From assembly GCF_018802765.1 (NCBI RefSeq), contig NZ_CP069163.1:558001-622000 (forward strand): a stretch of 64,000 nucleotides of DNA, in the 5' to 3' direction. A program made the position numbers and the translations under genes. Positions 44,862 to 55,093 of this stretch are shown here, piece after piece. Below the pieces are notes generated by a model. It was not told the origin of the DNA and ran no database searches. It saw only the letters and a program-made list of their open reading frames with translations. Each line of letters begins with the position of its first letter. The stretch's first letter is position 1. The DNA comes from Paludibacterium sp. B53371. GTDB taxonomy: Bacteria > Pseudomonadota > Gammaproteobacteria > Burkholderiales > Chromobacteriaceae.

Positions 44862-44875
44862 TTGACTCTTGTCAA
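44862..44875. promoter_or_regulatory. FNR-like box between fnr and hemN
   Basis: TTGACTCTTGTCAA is a perfect 5-4-5 palindrome. It differs from the FNR consensus TTGAT-N4-ATCAA by one base in each half. It lies 31 nt from the fnr start and 66 nt from the hemN start, so it could control both. Confidence 0.7.
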
Positions 44876-44940
44876 AGCGGAATTCAAATGTTTTCCGCAA
44901 ATTTACCAGCCCACCACCGGTTTTTCCATCAAATACCGAC

Positions 44941-46347
44941 ATGACCACCATCCATTCGTTTTCTCCGGAGCATTTCGAGTTCGATCGACAACTGATCGAA
45001 CGGCTGGAAGGCTCCGGCCCGAGATACACCTCATACCCGACTGCAGACCGCTTTCATGCGGATTTCGGCGAGGCCGATTATCGTCATTGGCTCAAACAGC
45101 GTCGCATCGGGGCGAACAGTAAAGCTGTATCATTATATGCTCATTTACCATTTTGCAATACTGTTTGCTATTACTGTGCCTGTAACAAGATCATCACCAA
45201 GGACAAGAGCAAGGCAGATATCTACCTCGACTACCTGGAAAAAGAGGTAGAAATGGTGGCAAATGCCGTCGGTGAGCGAGAAAAAGTCATTCAGTTGCAT
45301 TTTGGTGGCGGTACGCCGACCTTCTTGTCGGATGCGCAACTCGAACGACTGATGAATATCCTGCGCGGGCATTTCGACTTTTTGCCGGAAGGTGAATATT
45401 CCATCGAGATTGATCCGCGCAAGGTGGGGCGCGAGACGATCTTCAAACTGGCGTCATTCGGTTTCAACCGCATCAGTGTCGGGGTGCAGGATCTGGAACC
45501 GCGCGTGCAGGAGGCCGTCAACCGGGTGCAGAGCCTGGACGAGACACTGGAAGTGATTCAGGCGGCGCGCGAGGCAGGTTTCAAATCGGTCAGTATCGAC
45601 CTGATCTACGGGCTGCCGTTTCAGACGCAAAGCTCCGTGGCGCGGACCATTGAGCAGGTCATCGCCATCAGTCCGGACCGCATTGCGCTATACAATTACG
45701 CCCACTTGCCAACGCTGTTCATGCCGCAACGGCGTATCGACGAAGCCGACCTGCCGTCGTCTTCAGTGAAATTGGATATTTTACAACACTCGGTGCGTCA
45801 ACTGACCGAGGCGGGCTATGTGTTCATCGGCATGGATCACTTCGCCAAGCCCGATGATGACCTGGCGGTTGCCTTGCGTCAGGGGCGTCTGCAGCGCAAT
45901 TTTCAGGGCTATTCCACCTACGCCGACTGCGACATGCTGGCCTTCGGGGTGTCCTCGATCGGCAAGGTGGGACCTTGCTATAGCCAGAACGAGAAAGAGC
46001 TGGATGCCTACTATGCGGCGCTGGACGCCGGCCGCCTGCCGGTGATGCGTGGACTGGTGCTGGACAGTGACGACATTCTGCGCCGCTCGATCATCCAGGC
46101 GCTGATGTGCCGTTTCTCTTTGTCGTTCGAGGCCATCGAGGAAATCTTCAATATCAATTTCGCCCATTACTTTGCGGAAGAGATCCCGAAGCTGCGCGAG
46201 ATGCAGCAGATGGGCCTGCTGCATTTTGACGGCGACTTCCTGACCGTTGAACCGAAGGGGCGATTCCTGATCCGCAATGTGGCCATGCTGTTCGATCGCC
46301 ATCTGCGCGAGCGCCAGACCAAGGCCCGTTACTCCAAGGTGATCTGA
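44941..46347 (+). CDS. hemN: Oxygen-independent coproporphyrinogen III oxidase HemN
   Basis: Radical SAM enzyme of 468 residues that decarboxylates coproporphyrinogen III for haem synthesis without oxygen. The cluster motif is C72, C76, C79 (CNTVCYYC) with the extra C81 typical of HemN, then GGGTPTFL, IDPRKV, GFNRISVGVQD and NYAHLPTLF. SGPRYTSYPTADRF is the N-terminal trip-wire. I set the start at 44941; an upstream TTG in frame would pass through the FNR site. Confidence 0.95.
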   Translation: MTTIHSFSPEHFEFDRQLIERLEGSGPRYTSYPTADRFHADFGEADYRHWLKQRRIGANSKAVSLYAHLPFCNTVCYYCACNKIITKDKSKADIYLDYLEKEVEMVANAVGEREKVIQLHFGGGTPTFLSDAQLERLMNILRGHFDFLPEGEYSIEIDPRKVGRETIFKLASFGFNRISVGVQDLEPRVQEAVNRVQSLDETLEVIQAAREAGFKSVSIDLIYGLPFQTQSSVARTIEQVIAISPDRIALYNYAHLPTLFMPQRRIDEADLPSSSVKLDILQHSVRQLTEAGYVFIGMDHFAKPDDDLAVALRQGRLQRNFQGYSTYADCDMLAFGVSSIGKVGPCYSQNEKELDAYYAALDAGRLPVMRGLVLDSDDILRRSIIQALMCRFSLSFEAIEEIFNINFAHYFAEEIPKLREMQQMGLLHFDGDFLTVEPKGRFLIRNVAMLFDRHLRERQTKARYSKVI

Positions 46348-46350
46348 GCG

Positions 46351-46476
46351 GTGTCCCGTCTGCTTAACGGGGTACTGCTGGCCCTGGTGGCTGTCGCCTA
46401 CGGCCTGTGGTTTGGCCTGCGACTCCTGGGCTGGCCGTTCGCCTGGCTGTGGCAGCAGCGACCACGCAGCAAATGA
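46351..46476 (+). CDS. Small single-helix membrane protein downstream of hemN
   Basis: A GTG-initiated ORF of 41 codons beginning 3 nt after the hemN stop. The product has a hydrophobic stretch of about 25 residues (LLNGVLLALVAVAYGLWFG and after), then aromatic residues and a basic tail ending RPRSK, so it would span the inner membrane once. AAGGTG inside the end of hemN could serve as ribosome binding site. A terminator begins on the stop codon, which supports its belonging to the hemN transcript. I know no family for it. Confidence 0.5.
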   Translation: MSRLLNGVLLALVAVAYGLWFGLRLLGWPFAWLWQQRPRSK

Positions 46477-46503
46477 AAAAGCCGGCGGATGCCGGCTTTT
46501 TTT
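46476..46503. terminator. Terminator after hemN and the small ORF
   Basis: An 11-bp stem (AAAAAGCCGGC / GCCGGCTTTTT), loop GGAT, and further T residues. It also faces udk on the other strand. Confidence 0.9.
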
Positions 46504-46528
46504 GCATGCATACGGCCATGGGCGTGTG

Positions 46529-47143
46529 TTACACCACCAGGCTTTCGATGCGGGCGATGATCATGTCGATGGCCGGGTCATTGCTGCCATGCGGCAGGAT
46601 CACGTCGGCAAAGCGCTTGGTCGGCTCGATGAACTGGTTATGCATCGGTCGCACCGTCGACATGTACTGATCGATGACGTGCTGCATCGAGCGGGCACGT
46701 TCGACGATGTCGCGCTGCAGCCGGCGGATGAAACGCACATCCGGGTCGGTGTCGACAAAGATTTTCAGCGACATCATGTCGCGCAGCGCCGCATCGTACA
46801 GAGAGTAGAAGCCTTCGATCAGAATCACCGGTGCCGGCACGACGGTACGGGTTTCATGGCTGCGGGTGTGGATCGAGAAATCATAAATCGGCATGTCGAT
46901 CGGCACGCCGTTGCGCAGGTCATCGATGTGCGACATCAGCAGCGGCCAGTCGAAGGCATGCGGATGGTCGTAGTTGGTCAGCAGCCGCTGCTCGAAGGTC
47001 AGCGCACTCTGATCACGATAGTAGTTGTCCTGGATGATGACCGCTGCCTTGTCGGTGCCGATGGTTTCGACCAGTTGGCGAGTTACGGTGGTCTTGCCGC
47101 TGCCGCTGCCGCCGGCGATGCCGATGATGAAAGGTGTGGTCAT
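46529..47143 (-). CDS. udk: Uridine kinase
   Basis: Salvage kinase of 204 residues phosphorylating uridine and cytidine. The P-loop GIAGGSGSGKTT is at 8-19, followed by IIQDNYYRDQS and NYDHPHAFDWPLL, the standard uridine kinase blocks, and ILIEGFYSLYD. It follows a GST gene by 42 nt in the same direction. Confidence 0.96.
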   Translation of the reverse strand: MTTPFIIGIAGGSGSGKTTVTRQLVETIGTDKAAVIIQDNYYRDQSALTFEQRLLTNYDHPHAFDWPLLMSHIDDLRNGVPIDMPIYDFSIHTRSHETRTVVPAPVILIEGFYSLYDAALRDMMSLKIFVDTDPDVRFIRRLQRDIVERARSMQHVIDQYMSTVRPMHNQFIEPTKRFADVILPHGSNDPAIDMIIARIESLVV

Positions 47144-47185
47144 GATGTGCTGTCGGAAAAGGCCGATATTTTAATGAAAAGGTAA

Positions 47186-47821
47186 TCAGCGCGCCAGTGC
47201 TGTTTCTGCCTCGGCCTCGCGAATCCATTGCTGCATGGCCGGCAGAGACAGCATGTGTTCGGCGTACTGTTCGGCCAGACCGGTCAAGACATAATCATAG
47301 CTGACGAAGCGGGTGACGACCGGCGCAAAGAAGGCATCCGCCAGGGTGAAGTGGCCGAACAGGAAGGGGCCATCGGCTTCATGTTGCTGGCGCAGACTTT
47401 GCCAGATCTCGAGCACGCGGTGGATGTCGCGTTGCAGTTCCGCGGTCAGCGGCGGGGTGGCGTGGCGCCCGCAAATATCAAACGGCATTGCCTGACGCAG
47501 TGTGGGGAAGCCGCTGTGCATCTCGGCCACCACCGAGCGTGCCTGAGCCCGTTCGGCACTGCCTTGTGGCCACAGGCGGGCATGAGGAAAGCACTCCGCC
47601 AGGTATTCGCAAATGGCCAGTGAGTCGCCGATCCGCAAGTTGCGGTCGTACAACAGCGGGACCTTGCCGGCCGGGTTGAATACCCGGATTTGTTCTGCTG
47701 CGTCGGCCGCTCGCAAATCTATCTTCTGCTCTTCGAAGGGCTCGTCGAGCATCTTCAGTACCAGCCAGGGGCGCAGGGACCAGGAAGACAGGTTTTTGTT
47801 GCCGATCAGCAAAGTAAACAT
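47186..47821 (-). CDS. Glutathione S-transferase family protein
   Basis: A 211-residue GST. The N-terminal thioredoxin fold starts TLLIGNKNLSSWSLRPWL, with serines at the usual activating position, and contains NPAGKVPLLYD (cis-Pro) and IGDSLAICEYLAECFP (glutathione-binding E/DS-A-I). The C-terminal helical domain includes TLADAFFAPVVTRF. The N-terminal form resembles the zeta/YfcF-like group. The substrate is unknown. Confidence 0.9.
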   Translation of the reverse strand: MFTLLIGNKNLSSWSLRPWLVLKMLDEPFEEQKIDLRAADAAEQIRVFNPAGKVPLLYDRNLRIGDSLAICEYLAECFPHARLWPQGSAERAQARSVVAEMHSGFPTLRQAMPFDICGRHATPPLTAELQRDIHRVLEIWQSLRQQHEADGPFLFGHFTLADAFFAPVVTRFVSYDYVLTGLAEQYAEHMLSLPAMQQWIREAEAETALAR

Positions 47822-47897
47822 GAGCCACTCCGGGAATGGGGGTGATTCATCTTACAACGCGGCAGAAGTGCATGGGATGGTTAGATTGCTCATGACA

Positions 47898-47933
47898 AAA
47901 AAATACCACCGTCCTGTGGTGCAAGACGGTGGT
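47898..47933 (-). terminator. Terminator of the isc operon
   Basis: On the minus strand a 9-bp stem (ACCACCGTC / GACGGTGGT) with an 11-nt loop is followed by seven T residues, about 15 nt after the iscX stop. Confidence 0.88.
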
Positions 47934-47949
47934 GCGGGGCGGGAGGGGC

Positions 47950-48147
47950 TCAGGCGCCGACTTCGTCGATCCAGGCCTGCTGAATGGCCTCCAGCACCTT
48001 TTCGCCGCCACGGCCGTGGTCGTCGTCAAACCCCGGCAGGGAGACGACCCAGTTGTGCAGGTCAGTGAAGCGGATATGACGCGGGTCGGTATCCGGCATG
48101 CTGTCCGCCAGCTCGGCGGCAATATCGTAAATGTCGCTCCATTTCAT
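47950..48147 (-). CDS. iscX: Fe-S assembly protein IscX
   Basis: Small acidic protein of 65 residues that binds IscS and tunes its activity. MKWSDIYDIAAELADSMPD is the family start and FTDLHNWVVSLPGFDDD the iron- and IscS-binding face. It is the last gene of the isc operon. Confidence 0.95.
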   Translation of the reverse strand: MKWSDIYDIAAELADSMPDTDPRHIRFTDLHNWVVSLPGFDDDHGRGGEKVLEAIQQAWIDEVGA

Positions 48148-48158
48148 GATCGGCCTCC

Positions 48159-48500
48159 TCAGTGGTTCTCGCGTGCGTGGTTGATGGTGTAGCGCGGAAT
48201 TTCGACGGTCAGGTCGTCCTGACCGATCACCGCCTGGCAGGACAGGCGCGACGTGGCTTCCAGTCCCCAGGCACGATCCAGCAGGTCGTCTTCCAGCTCG
48301 TCCGAAGGCGGCAGGGAGTTGAAGCCCTCGCGGACGACCACATGACAGGTGGTGCAGGCGCAGGACATCTCGCAGGCGTGTTCGATTTCGATGCCGTTTT
48401 TCAGCAAGACCTCACACAGACTGCTGCCGCTTTCGGCATCTTCGATTACCGCGCCTTCCGGGCACAGTTCGTTATGGGGCAAAACAATGATTCTGGGCAT
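48159..48500 (-). CDS. fdx: [2Fe-2S] ferredoxin of the isc system
   Basis: Adrenodoxin-type ferredoxin of 113 residues that gives electrons for cluster assembly. Cluster cysteines are in EHACEMSCACTTCHVVV and LSCQAV. It lies 6 nt after hscA and 11 nt before iscX. Confidence 0.95.
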   Translation of the reverse strand: MPRIIVLPHNELCPEGAVIEDAESGSSLCEVLLKNGIEIEHACEMSCACTTCHVVVREGFNSLPPSDELEDDLLDRAWGLEATSRLSCQAVIGQDDLTVEIPRYTINHARENH

Positions 48501-48506
48501 GGGATC

Positions 48507-50369
<1,863 letters not shown>

Positions 50370-50397
50370 GGCAAACGATCAGTAAGGGGTGAGGGGG

Positions 50398-50931
50398 TCA
50401 GGACAGCGCCTGTTCGAGGGCGTCATCGACTTCCTGACCAAGTTTTTCCAGAAAACGCCACTTGCGTACCAGCAGTGCAGCCTGGTCGTCGTCGCGTTCG
50501 ATATCCAGTGTGTGAACCAGTTGCTGCTCCAGCTGGCGGGTTTCGTCCCGCAGCTCGGCCGCCAGACGGTCCAGGGTGGCGCTGTCGCGGGCACGGCGGG
50601 CATCCTCGATGGTTTCGCGCCAGGTCATCTGCTGCATCAGAAACGCACCGGGCATGCTGGTATTGGTTTCTTCCTGCGTGTCGGTGCCGGCCAGCGTGAG
50701 CAGGTAGCGAGCCCGGGCCAGCGGGGACTTCAGGGTGCGGTAGGCTTCATTGACGCGGGTGGCCATCATCAGGGCGACGCGCTTTTCGGCGTCACCGGCA
50801 TGGGCGTAGCGGTCGGGATGGACTTCGGCAGCCACGGCACGCCAGGCCTGATCGAGCTGAGCGCTGTCCAGCGCAAAGCGTTCGGGCAGGCCGAAAAGCG
50901 CAAAGTGACTCTGTTGGAAATCAGGGTTCAT
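50398..50931 (-). CDS. hscB: J-domain co-chaperone HscB
   Basis: Co-chaperone of 177 residues that brings IscU to HscA. The J-domain begins HFALFGLPERFALD and contains the HPD motif in AEVHPDRYAH. The C-terminal helices (LMQQMTWRETIEDAR onward) bind IscU. I set the start at MNPDFQQSHFALF. Confidence 0.96.
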   Translation of the reverse strand: MNPDFQQSHFALFGLPERFALDSAQLDQAWRAVAAEVHPDRYAHAGDAEKRVALMMATRVNEAYRTLKSPLARARYLLTLAGTDTQEETNTSMPGAFLMQQMTWRETIEDARRARDSATLDRLAAELRDETRQLEQQLVHTLDIERDDDQAALLVRKWRFLEKLGQEVDDALEQALS

Positions 50932-50983
50932 CAACACTCCAGCAGGCCCCGGCAGCTGGATGCCGGGGCGCAACGTGCACCGT

Positions 50984-51307
50984 TCAGACGTTGAAGCTTT
51001 CGCCGCAACCGCATTCGTTCTTCACGTTCGGATTGTTGAACTTGAACCCTTCGTTCAAGCCTTCCTTGACGTAGTCGAGCTCGGTGCCGTCGATGTAGCT
51101 CAGACTCTTCTCGTCGGTGTAGACCCGCAGGCCGTGACTTTCGAAGAAGATGTCTTCCGGGTTTTCGACATCGACGAATTCCAGCTTGTACGCCATGCCG
51201 GAGCAGCCGGAGGTCTTGACACCCAGGCGGATGCCGAGACCTTTGCCGCGCTTGGCAATGAAGTTGCTGACATGCGCCGCAGCGCTTTCGGAAAGGGTGA
51301 TGGCCAT
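50984..51307 (-). CDS. iscA: Fe-S carrier IscA
   Basis: A-type carrier of 107 residues. Ligands are C35 in [10 protein letters not shown] and C99 and C101 in the C-terminal [10 protein letters not shown]. It is the isc-operon counterpart of ErpA at the left end of the window and is situated between iscU and hscB. Confidence 0.97.
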   Translation of the reverse strand: MAITLSESAAAHVSNFIAKRGKGLGIRLGVKTSGCSGMAYKLEFVDVENPEDIFFESHGLRVYTDEKSLSYIDGTELDYVKEGLNEGFKFNNPNVKNECGCGESFNV

Positions 51308-51325
51308 AGTGTTACCTGTCGCCGC

Positions 51326-51709
51326 TTATTTGCCGTGTTTTTGCTTGTAATCGCTGACCGCTGCCTTGATGGCATCTTCCGCCAGAATCGAGCAGTGGAT
51401 CTTGACCGGCGGCAACTCCAGCTCTTCGGCGATTTCGGTATTGCGGATGTTCAGGGCTTCGTCCAGGGTCTTGCCCTTGACCCATTCGGTCACCAGCGAG
51501 GAAGAGGCGATGGCCGAGCCGCAACCATAGGTCTTGAAGCGTGCGTCTTCGATGACGCCGTCCTCACTGACCTTGATCTGCAGTTTCATGACATCGCCAC
51601 ATGCCGGTGCGCCGACCATGCCGGTACCGACCTGGCCGTCGTCCTTGTCGAAGGCACCGACGTTGCGCGGATTCTCGTAGTGATCCAGTACTTTGTTGCT
51701 GTAAGCCAT
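51326..51709 (-). CDS. iscU: Fe-S scaffold IscU
   Basis: Scaffold of 127 residues on which clusters are built from IscS sulfur. Ligand cysteines are C37, C63 and C106, and the HscA-binding LPPVKIHCS is at 99-107. I set the start at MAYSNKVLDHYENP. Confidence 0.97.
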   Translation of the reverse strand: MAYSNKVLDHYENPRNVGAFDKDDGQVGTGMVGAPACGDVMKLQIKVSEDGVIEDARFKTYGCGSAIASSSLVTEWVKGKTLDEALNIRNTEIAEELELPPVKIHCSILAEDAIKAAVSDYKQKHGK

Positions 51710-51758
51710 GATGTAACCTCTTGCTGCCAAGGGGCGGCGGCTGCCGCCCGGTTTCAGT

Positions 51759-52976
51759 TCAGTGTGCAGCCCACTGCACGCTATTCAGGTCCACGCCGTC
51801 CTTGTACATCTCCCACAGGGGCGACAGTTCGCGCAGCTTGCCGATCTTCTCGCGCAGCAGGGCGACGGCAAAGTCGATCTGCTCGACCGTGGTGAAACGA
51901 CCGATGGTGAAGCGGATCGAGCTGTGTGCCAGTTCGTCGTTGCGTCCCAGCGCGCGCAGCACATAAGACGGCTCCAGGCTGGCCGAGGTGCAGGCCGAGC
52001 CACTGGAGACGGCCAGTTCCTTGATGGCCATGATCAGCGACTCACCTTCGACGAAGTTGAAGCTGATGTTCAGGTTGTGCGGCACGCGCTGATCCATGTC
52101 GCCGTTGAGGTAAACCTCTTCCATGCCCTTGACGCCATTCCACAGGCGGTCGCGCAGCATGCGGATGCGCTCGTTTTCGTGTGCCATCTCTTCGCGCGCC
52201 AGGCGGAAGCTTTCCCCCATGCCGACGATCTGGTGCGTGGCCAGGGTGCCGGAACGGAAGCCACGCTCGTGACCGCCGCCATGCATCTGCGCTTCCAGAC
52301 GGACGCGCGGCTTGCGGCGGATGTACAGGGCGCCGATGCCCTTGGGACCATAGGTCTTGTGAGCCGAGAAGCTCATCAGGTCAACCGGCTGCTTTTCCAG
52401 ATCGATGGCGACCTTGCCGGTGGCCTGGGCGGCGTCCACATGGAAGATCACACCCTTTTCGCGGCACAGCGCTCCCAGCGTATCGATATCCTGAATCACG
52501 CCGATCTCGTTGTTGACCAGCATGACTGACGCCAGAATGGTATCCGGGCGCATGGCGGCCTTGAACTGATCAAGATCAATCAGGCCGTCCGGCTTGACCG
52601 GCAGGTAGGTGACTTCGAAGCCTTCGCGTTCCAGCTCGCGGCAGGTATCCAGCACGGCCTTGTGTTCGGTGCGCACGGTGATGATGTGCTTGCCGCGGGT
52701 CTGGTAGAACTGCGCCGCGCCCTTGATGGCGAGGTTGTCGGACTCGGTGGCACCCGAGGTCCAGATGATTTCTTTCGGGTCGCAGTTGACCAGGCGAGCC
52801 ACTTCCGCCCGGGCGTTTTCAACCGCATCTTCGGCCTCCCAGCCGAAACTGTGACTGCGTGAAGCCGGGTTGCCGAAGTGCTCGGTCAGCCAGGGGATCA
52901 TCTTCTCTGCCACGCGCGGATCAACCGGGGTGGTGGCCGAGTAGTCAAGATAGATCGGAAGCTTCATCTGGGACAT
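51759..52976 (-). CDS. iscS: Cysteine desulfurase IscS
   Basis: PLP enzyme of 405 residues that takes sulfur from cysteine for clusters and tRNA thiolation. The PLP lysine is K207 in SFSAHKTYG, and the persulfide cysteine is C329 in [25 protein letters not shown] begins the fold. MSQM gives two possible starts three codons apart. Confidence 0.97.
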   Translation of the reverse strand: MSQMKLPIYLDYSATTPVDPRVAEKMIPWLTEHFGNPASRSHSFGWEAEDAVENARAEVARLVNCDPKEIIWTSGATESDNLAIKGAAQFYQTRGKHIITVRTEHKAVLDTCRELEREGFEVTYLPVKPDGLIDLDQFKAAMRPDTILASVMLVNNEIGVIQDIDTLGALCREKGVIFHVDAAQATGKVAIDLEKQPVDLMSFSAHKTYGPKGIGALYIRRKPRVRLEAQMHGGGHERGFRSGTLATHQIVGMGESFRLAREEMAHENERIRMLRDRLWNGVKGMEEVYLNGDMDQRVPHNLNISFNFVEGESLIMAIKELAVSSGSACTSASLEPSYVLRALGRNDELAHSSIRFTIGRFTTVEQIDFAVALLREKIGKLRELSPLWEMYKDGVDLNSVQWAAH

Positions 52977-53006
52977 TTAAACGTTCTCCACAAAGTGTTT
53001 CCGCAG

Positions 53007-53498
53007 TCACAAGGCGCCGCCGGCCGAGGCTGGCTGCGATCGATGTGCGGGGGCCGCTTCGCGCTTGTCCTGCAGCACGGCCGTATCTTTGGCCAGCTGC
53101 TCGTCGACAAGGTTGCCGAGGCTCACCTGCGATAGATAATTGAAGATGGTGGCATTCAGGTTGGTCCACAAGTCATGGGTCATGCACCGCTGGTTCTGAC
53201 CGCGACAATTTTCGCGGCCACCGCACTGCGTGGCATCCACCGGCTCGTCAACCGCGGTAATGATATGAGCCACCGAGATATCCTCGGGGGCGCGTGCCAG
53301 GGTGTATCCGCCGCCCGGTCCGCGAACGCTGTCGACCAGTTCGGCCCGGCGCAGCTTGCCGAACAGCTGCTCCAGATAGGAGAGCGAGATGTTCTGTCTT
53401 TCGCTGATGCCGGCCAGCGTGACGGGACCCTTGTCCTGGCGCAGTGCCAGGTCCAGCATGGCCGTGACGGCAAATCGGCCTTTAGTGGTCAGGCGCAT
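53007..53498 (-). CDS. iscR: Fe-S-sensing regulator IscR
   Basis: Rrf2-family regulator of 163 residues that represses the isc operon when it holds a [2Fe-2S] cluster. The winged helix starts [19 protein letters not shown]. Candidate ligands are C92, C98 and C105 ([15 protein letters not shown]); the last gap is one residue longer than the C92/C98/C104 spacing of E. coli. It is the first gene of the operon, with a type 1 IscR box at its promoter. Confidence 0.96.
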   Translation of the reverse strand: MRLTTKGRFAVTAMLDLALRQDKGPVTLAGISERQNISLSYLEQLFGKLRRAELVDSVRGPGGGYTLARAPEDISVAHIITAVDEPVDATQCGGRENCRGQNQRCMTHDLWTNLNATIFNYLSQVSLGNLVDEQLAKDTAVLQDKREAAPAHRSQPASAGGAL

Positions 53499-53533
53499 GG
53501 TAGGAAGCTCCCAAAAAGAAAGTGGTCGAGCTG

Positions 53534-53568
53534 ATTATACGCAAATCCCGAGTAATTTGGTCAACTAA
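53534..53568 (-). promoter_or_regulatory. iscR promoter with type 1 IscR box
   Basis: On the minus strand the 25-bp element at 53544-53568 reads TTAGTTGACC...ACTCGGGATT and matches the E. coli type 1 IscR site at nearly all fixed positions. It covers the -35 TTGACC. TATAAT at 53534-53539 is the -10, with an unusually long 19-bp spacer. Autorepression by holo-IscR is expected. Confidence 0.75.
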
Positions 53569-53643
53569 TTTTTGACGGGAGCATGCCCACCAAAGTTGAT
53601 AGTTGATCATTTTACTGGGAAATGGCGGATTTGTGATCGTTTT

Positions 53644-53673
53644 CTGACAATCGTGTCATCCTCTTGGTATATT
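53644..53673 (+). promoter_or_regulatory. Candidate promoter of the KAS III gene
   Basis: CTGACA (53644-53649), an 18-bp spacer and TATATT (53668-53673). A palindrome TGACA-ATCG-TGTCA (53645-53658) overlaps the -35 and may be a regulator site. Confidence 0.45.
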
Positions 53674-53764
53674 TGCTGCACTTCAACAGAACAAAATGGC
53701 GGCAGTGACGCGGCTTGTGGCATGACAAGGCGAGCCCGTGGCTGTCGAGGCGAGGAGATTCTTC

Positions 53765-54886
53765 ATGTATCAGGCAGTCATCAGCGGTACCGGCTTGTTC
53801 ACGCCGCCGCATGCGGTCAGCAATGACGAGCTGGTCGCAGCATTCAATACCTATGTGGCGCAGTACAACCAGCAGCATGCCGCAGAGATTGCGGCCGGCA
53901 GCCGCGAGGCCCTGGCCGAGTCCAGCAGCGATTTCATCGTCAAGGCCTCGGGCATCCGCCAGCGCTATCTGATGGACAAGTCCGGCGTGCTGGATCCGCA
54001 GCGCATGCGCCCCTTCCTGCCCGAGCGCGATAACGAGGCATTGTCGCTGCAGGCCGAAATGGCGGTGGCAGCGGCCCGCCAGGCGCTGGAGAACGCCGGG
54101 CGCGTCCCGGCAGACATCGATATGGTGATTGTCGCCTGCTCCAATATGCAACGCGCCTATCCGGCCATGGCGGTCGAGGTGCAGCAGGCGCTCGGCATCA
54201 GCGGCTTTGCCTTCGACATGAATGTGGCTTGCTCCTCGGCCACCTTCGGTATCCAGAATGCGGTGAATGCCGTCGCCACCGGCCAGGCGCGCGCGGCCCT
54301 GGTGATCAGCCCCGAGATTTGCTCGGCCCACCTGAATTTCCGCGATCGGGACAGCCATTTCATCTTTGGTGACGCGGCCAGTGCCGTGCTGGTGGAGCGA
54401 GCCGAGGATGCCCGGGCCGCTCAGGTGTTCGAGGTGTTGGGCACCAGGCTGGCCACCCTGTTCTCCAATGCCATCCGCAATAATTTCGGCTTTCTCAATG
54501 CGTGTGACGAGCGGGGAATTGGCCAGCCGGACAAATTGTTCGTCCAGCAGGGGCGCAAGGTCTTCAAGGAGGTCTGCCCGATGGTCGGCGAGCATATTGT
54601 CGGCCACCTGGATCAGTTGTCGATTGCCCCGGACAGCGTCAAGCGCTTCTGGCTACATCAGGCCAATCTGTCCATGAACCAGCTGATTGCCCGCCGTGTG
54701 TTGGGTCGGGATGCCAGCGAGATCGAGGCGCCGGTGATTCTCGACCGCTATGCCAACACCAGTTCGGCTGGCTCGATTATCGCCTTTCACTTATATAAGG
54801 ATGATCTCGTTTCTGGCGACGTGGGGGTCATTTCTTCGTTCGGCGCCGGCTACTCGGTCGGCAGTGTGGTGCTGAGGGTACGCTGA
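53765..54886 (+). CDS. Beta-ketoacyl-ACP synthase III family protein (FabH-like)
   Basis: Thiolase-fold condensing enzyme of 373 residues. The KAS III triad is complete: C156 (NVACSSATFG), H298 (LHQANLS) and N331 (YANTSSAG). It is about 55 residues longer than standard FabH because of an insertion around residues 30-75, as in the FabH2/FabY-like group that takes medium-chain acyl-CoA or diverts to other products. It is not in a fab operon (no plsX, fabD or fabG adjacent), which also argues against the housekeeping FabH. A GAGGAG precedes MYQAVISGTG. Confidence 0.85.
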   Translation: MYQAVISGTGLFTPPHAVSNDELVAAFNTYVAQYNQQHAAEIAAGSREALAESSSDFIVKASGIRQRYLMDKSGVLDPQRMRPFLPERDNEALSLQAEMAVAAARQALENAGRVPADIDMVIVACSNMQRAYPAMAVEVQQALGISGFAFDMNVACSSATFGIQNAVNAVATGQARAALVISPEICSAHLNFRDRDSHFIFGDAASAVLVERAEDARAAQVFEVLGTRLATLFSNAIRNNFGFLNACDERGIGQPDKLFVQQGRKVFKEVCPMVGEHIVGHLDQLSIAPDSVKRFWLHQANLSMNQLIARRVLGRDASEIEAPVILDRYANTSSAGSIIAFHLYKDDLVSGDVGVISSFGAGYSVGSVVLRVR

Positions 54887-54926
54887 GACAGGCCGACCGC
54901 CATTCCGTCATCGCCAGTATTTCCAC

Positions 54927-54957
54927 AAGGCGCAGCGATACTCGTTGCGCCTTTTTT
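54927..54957 (+). terminator. Terminator of the KAS III gene
   Basis: Stem AAGGCGCAGCGA / TCGTTGCGCCTT (one G-U pair), loop TAC, then a T run, 40 nt after the stop. Confidence 0.88.
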
Positions 54958-55008
54958 GACATTTAATTCTGCCCGGCTACGCTTTTCGCATCATTATCGG
55001 TTTGATGC

Positions 55009-55037
55009 TTGTCAAATACGATACAAATGCATAATGT
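55009..55037 (+). promoter_or_regulatory. Promoter of the dpp operon
   Basis: TTGTCA (55009-55014), 17-bp spacer and TAATGT (55032-55037). The predicted leader before the dppA start at 55094 is about 50 nt. Confidence 0.5.
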
Positions 55038-55093
55038 ATACCGCATGGCCCTTGATGGCCTAATCAAAATAAATACAGAGGAATAGAGAGATT

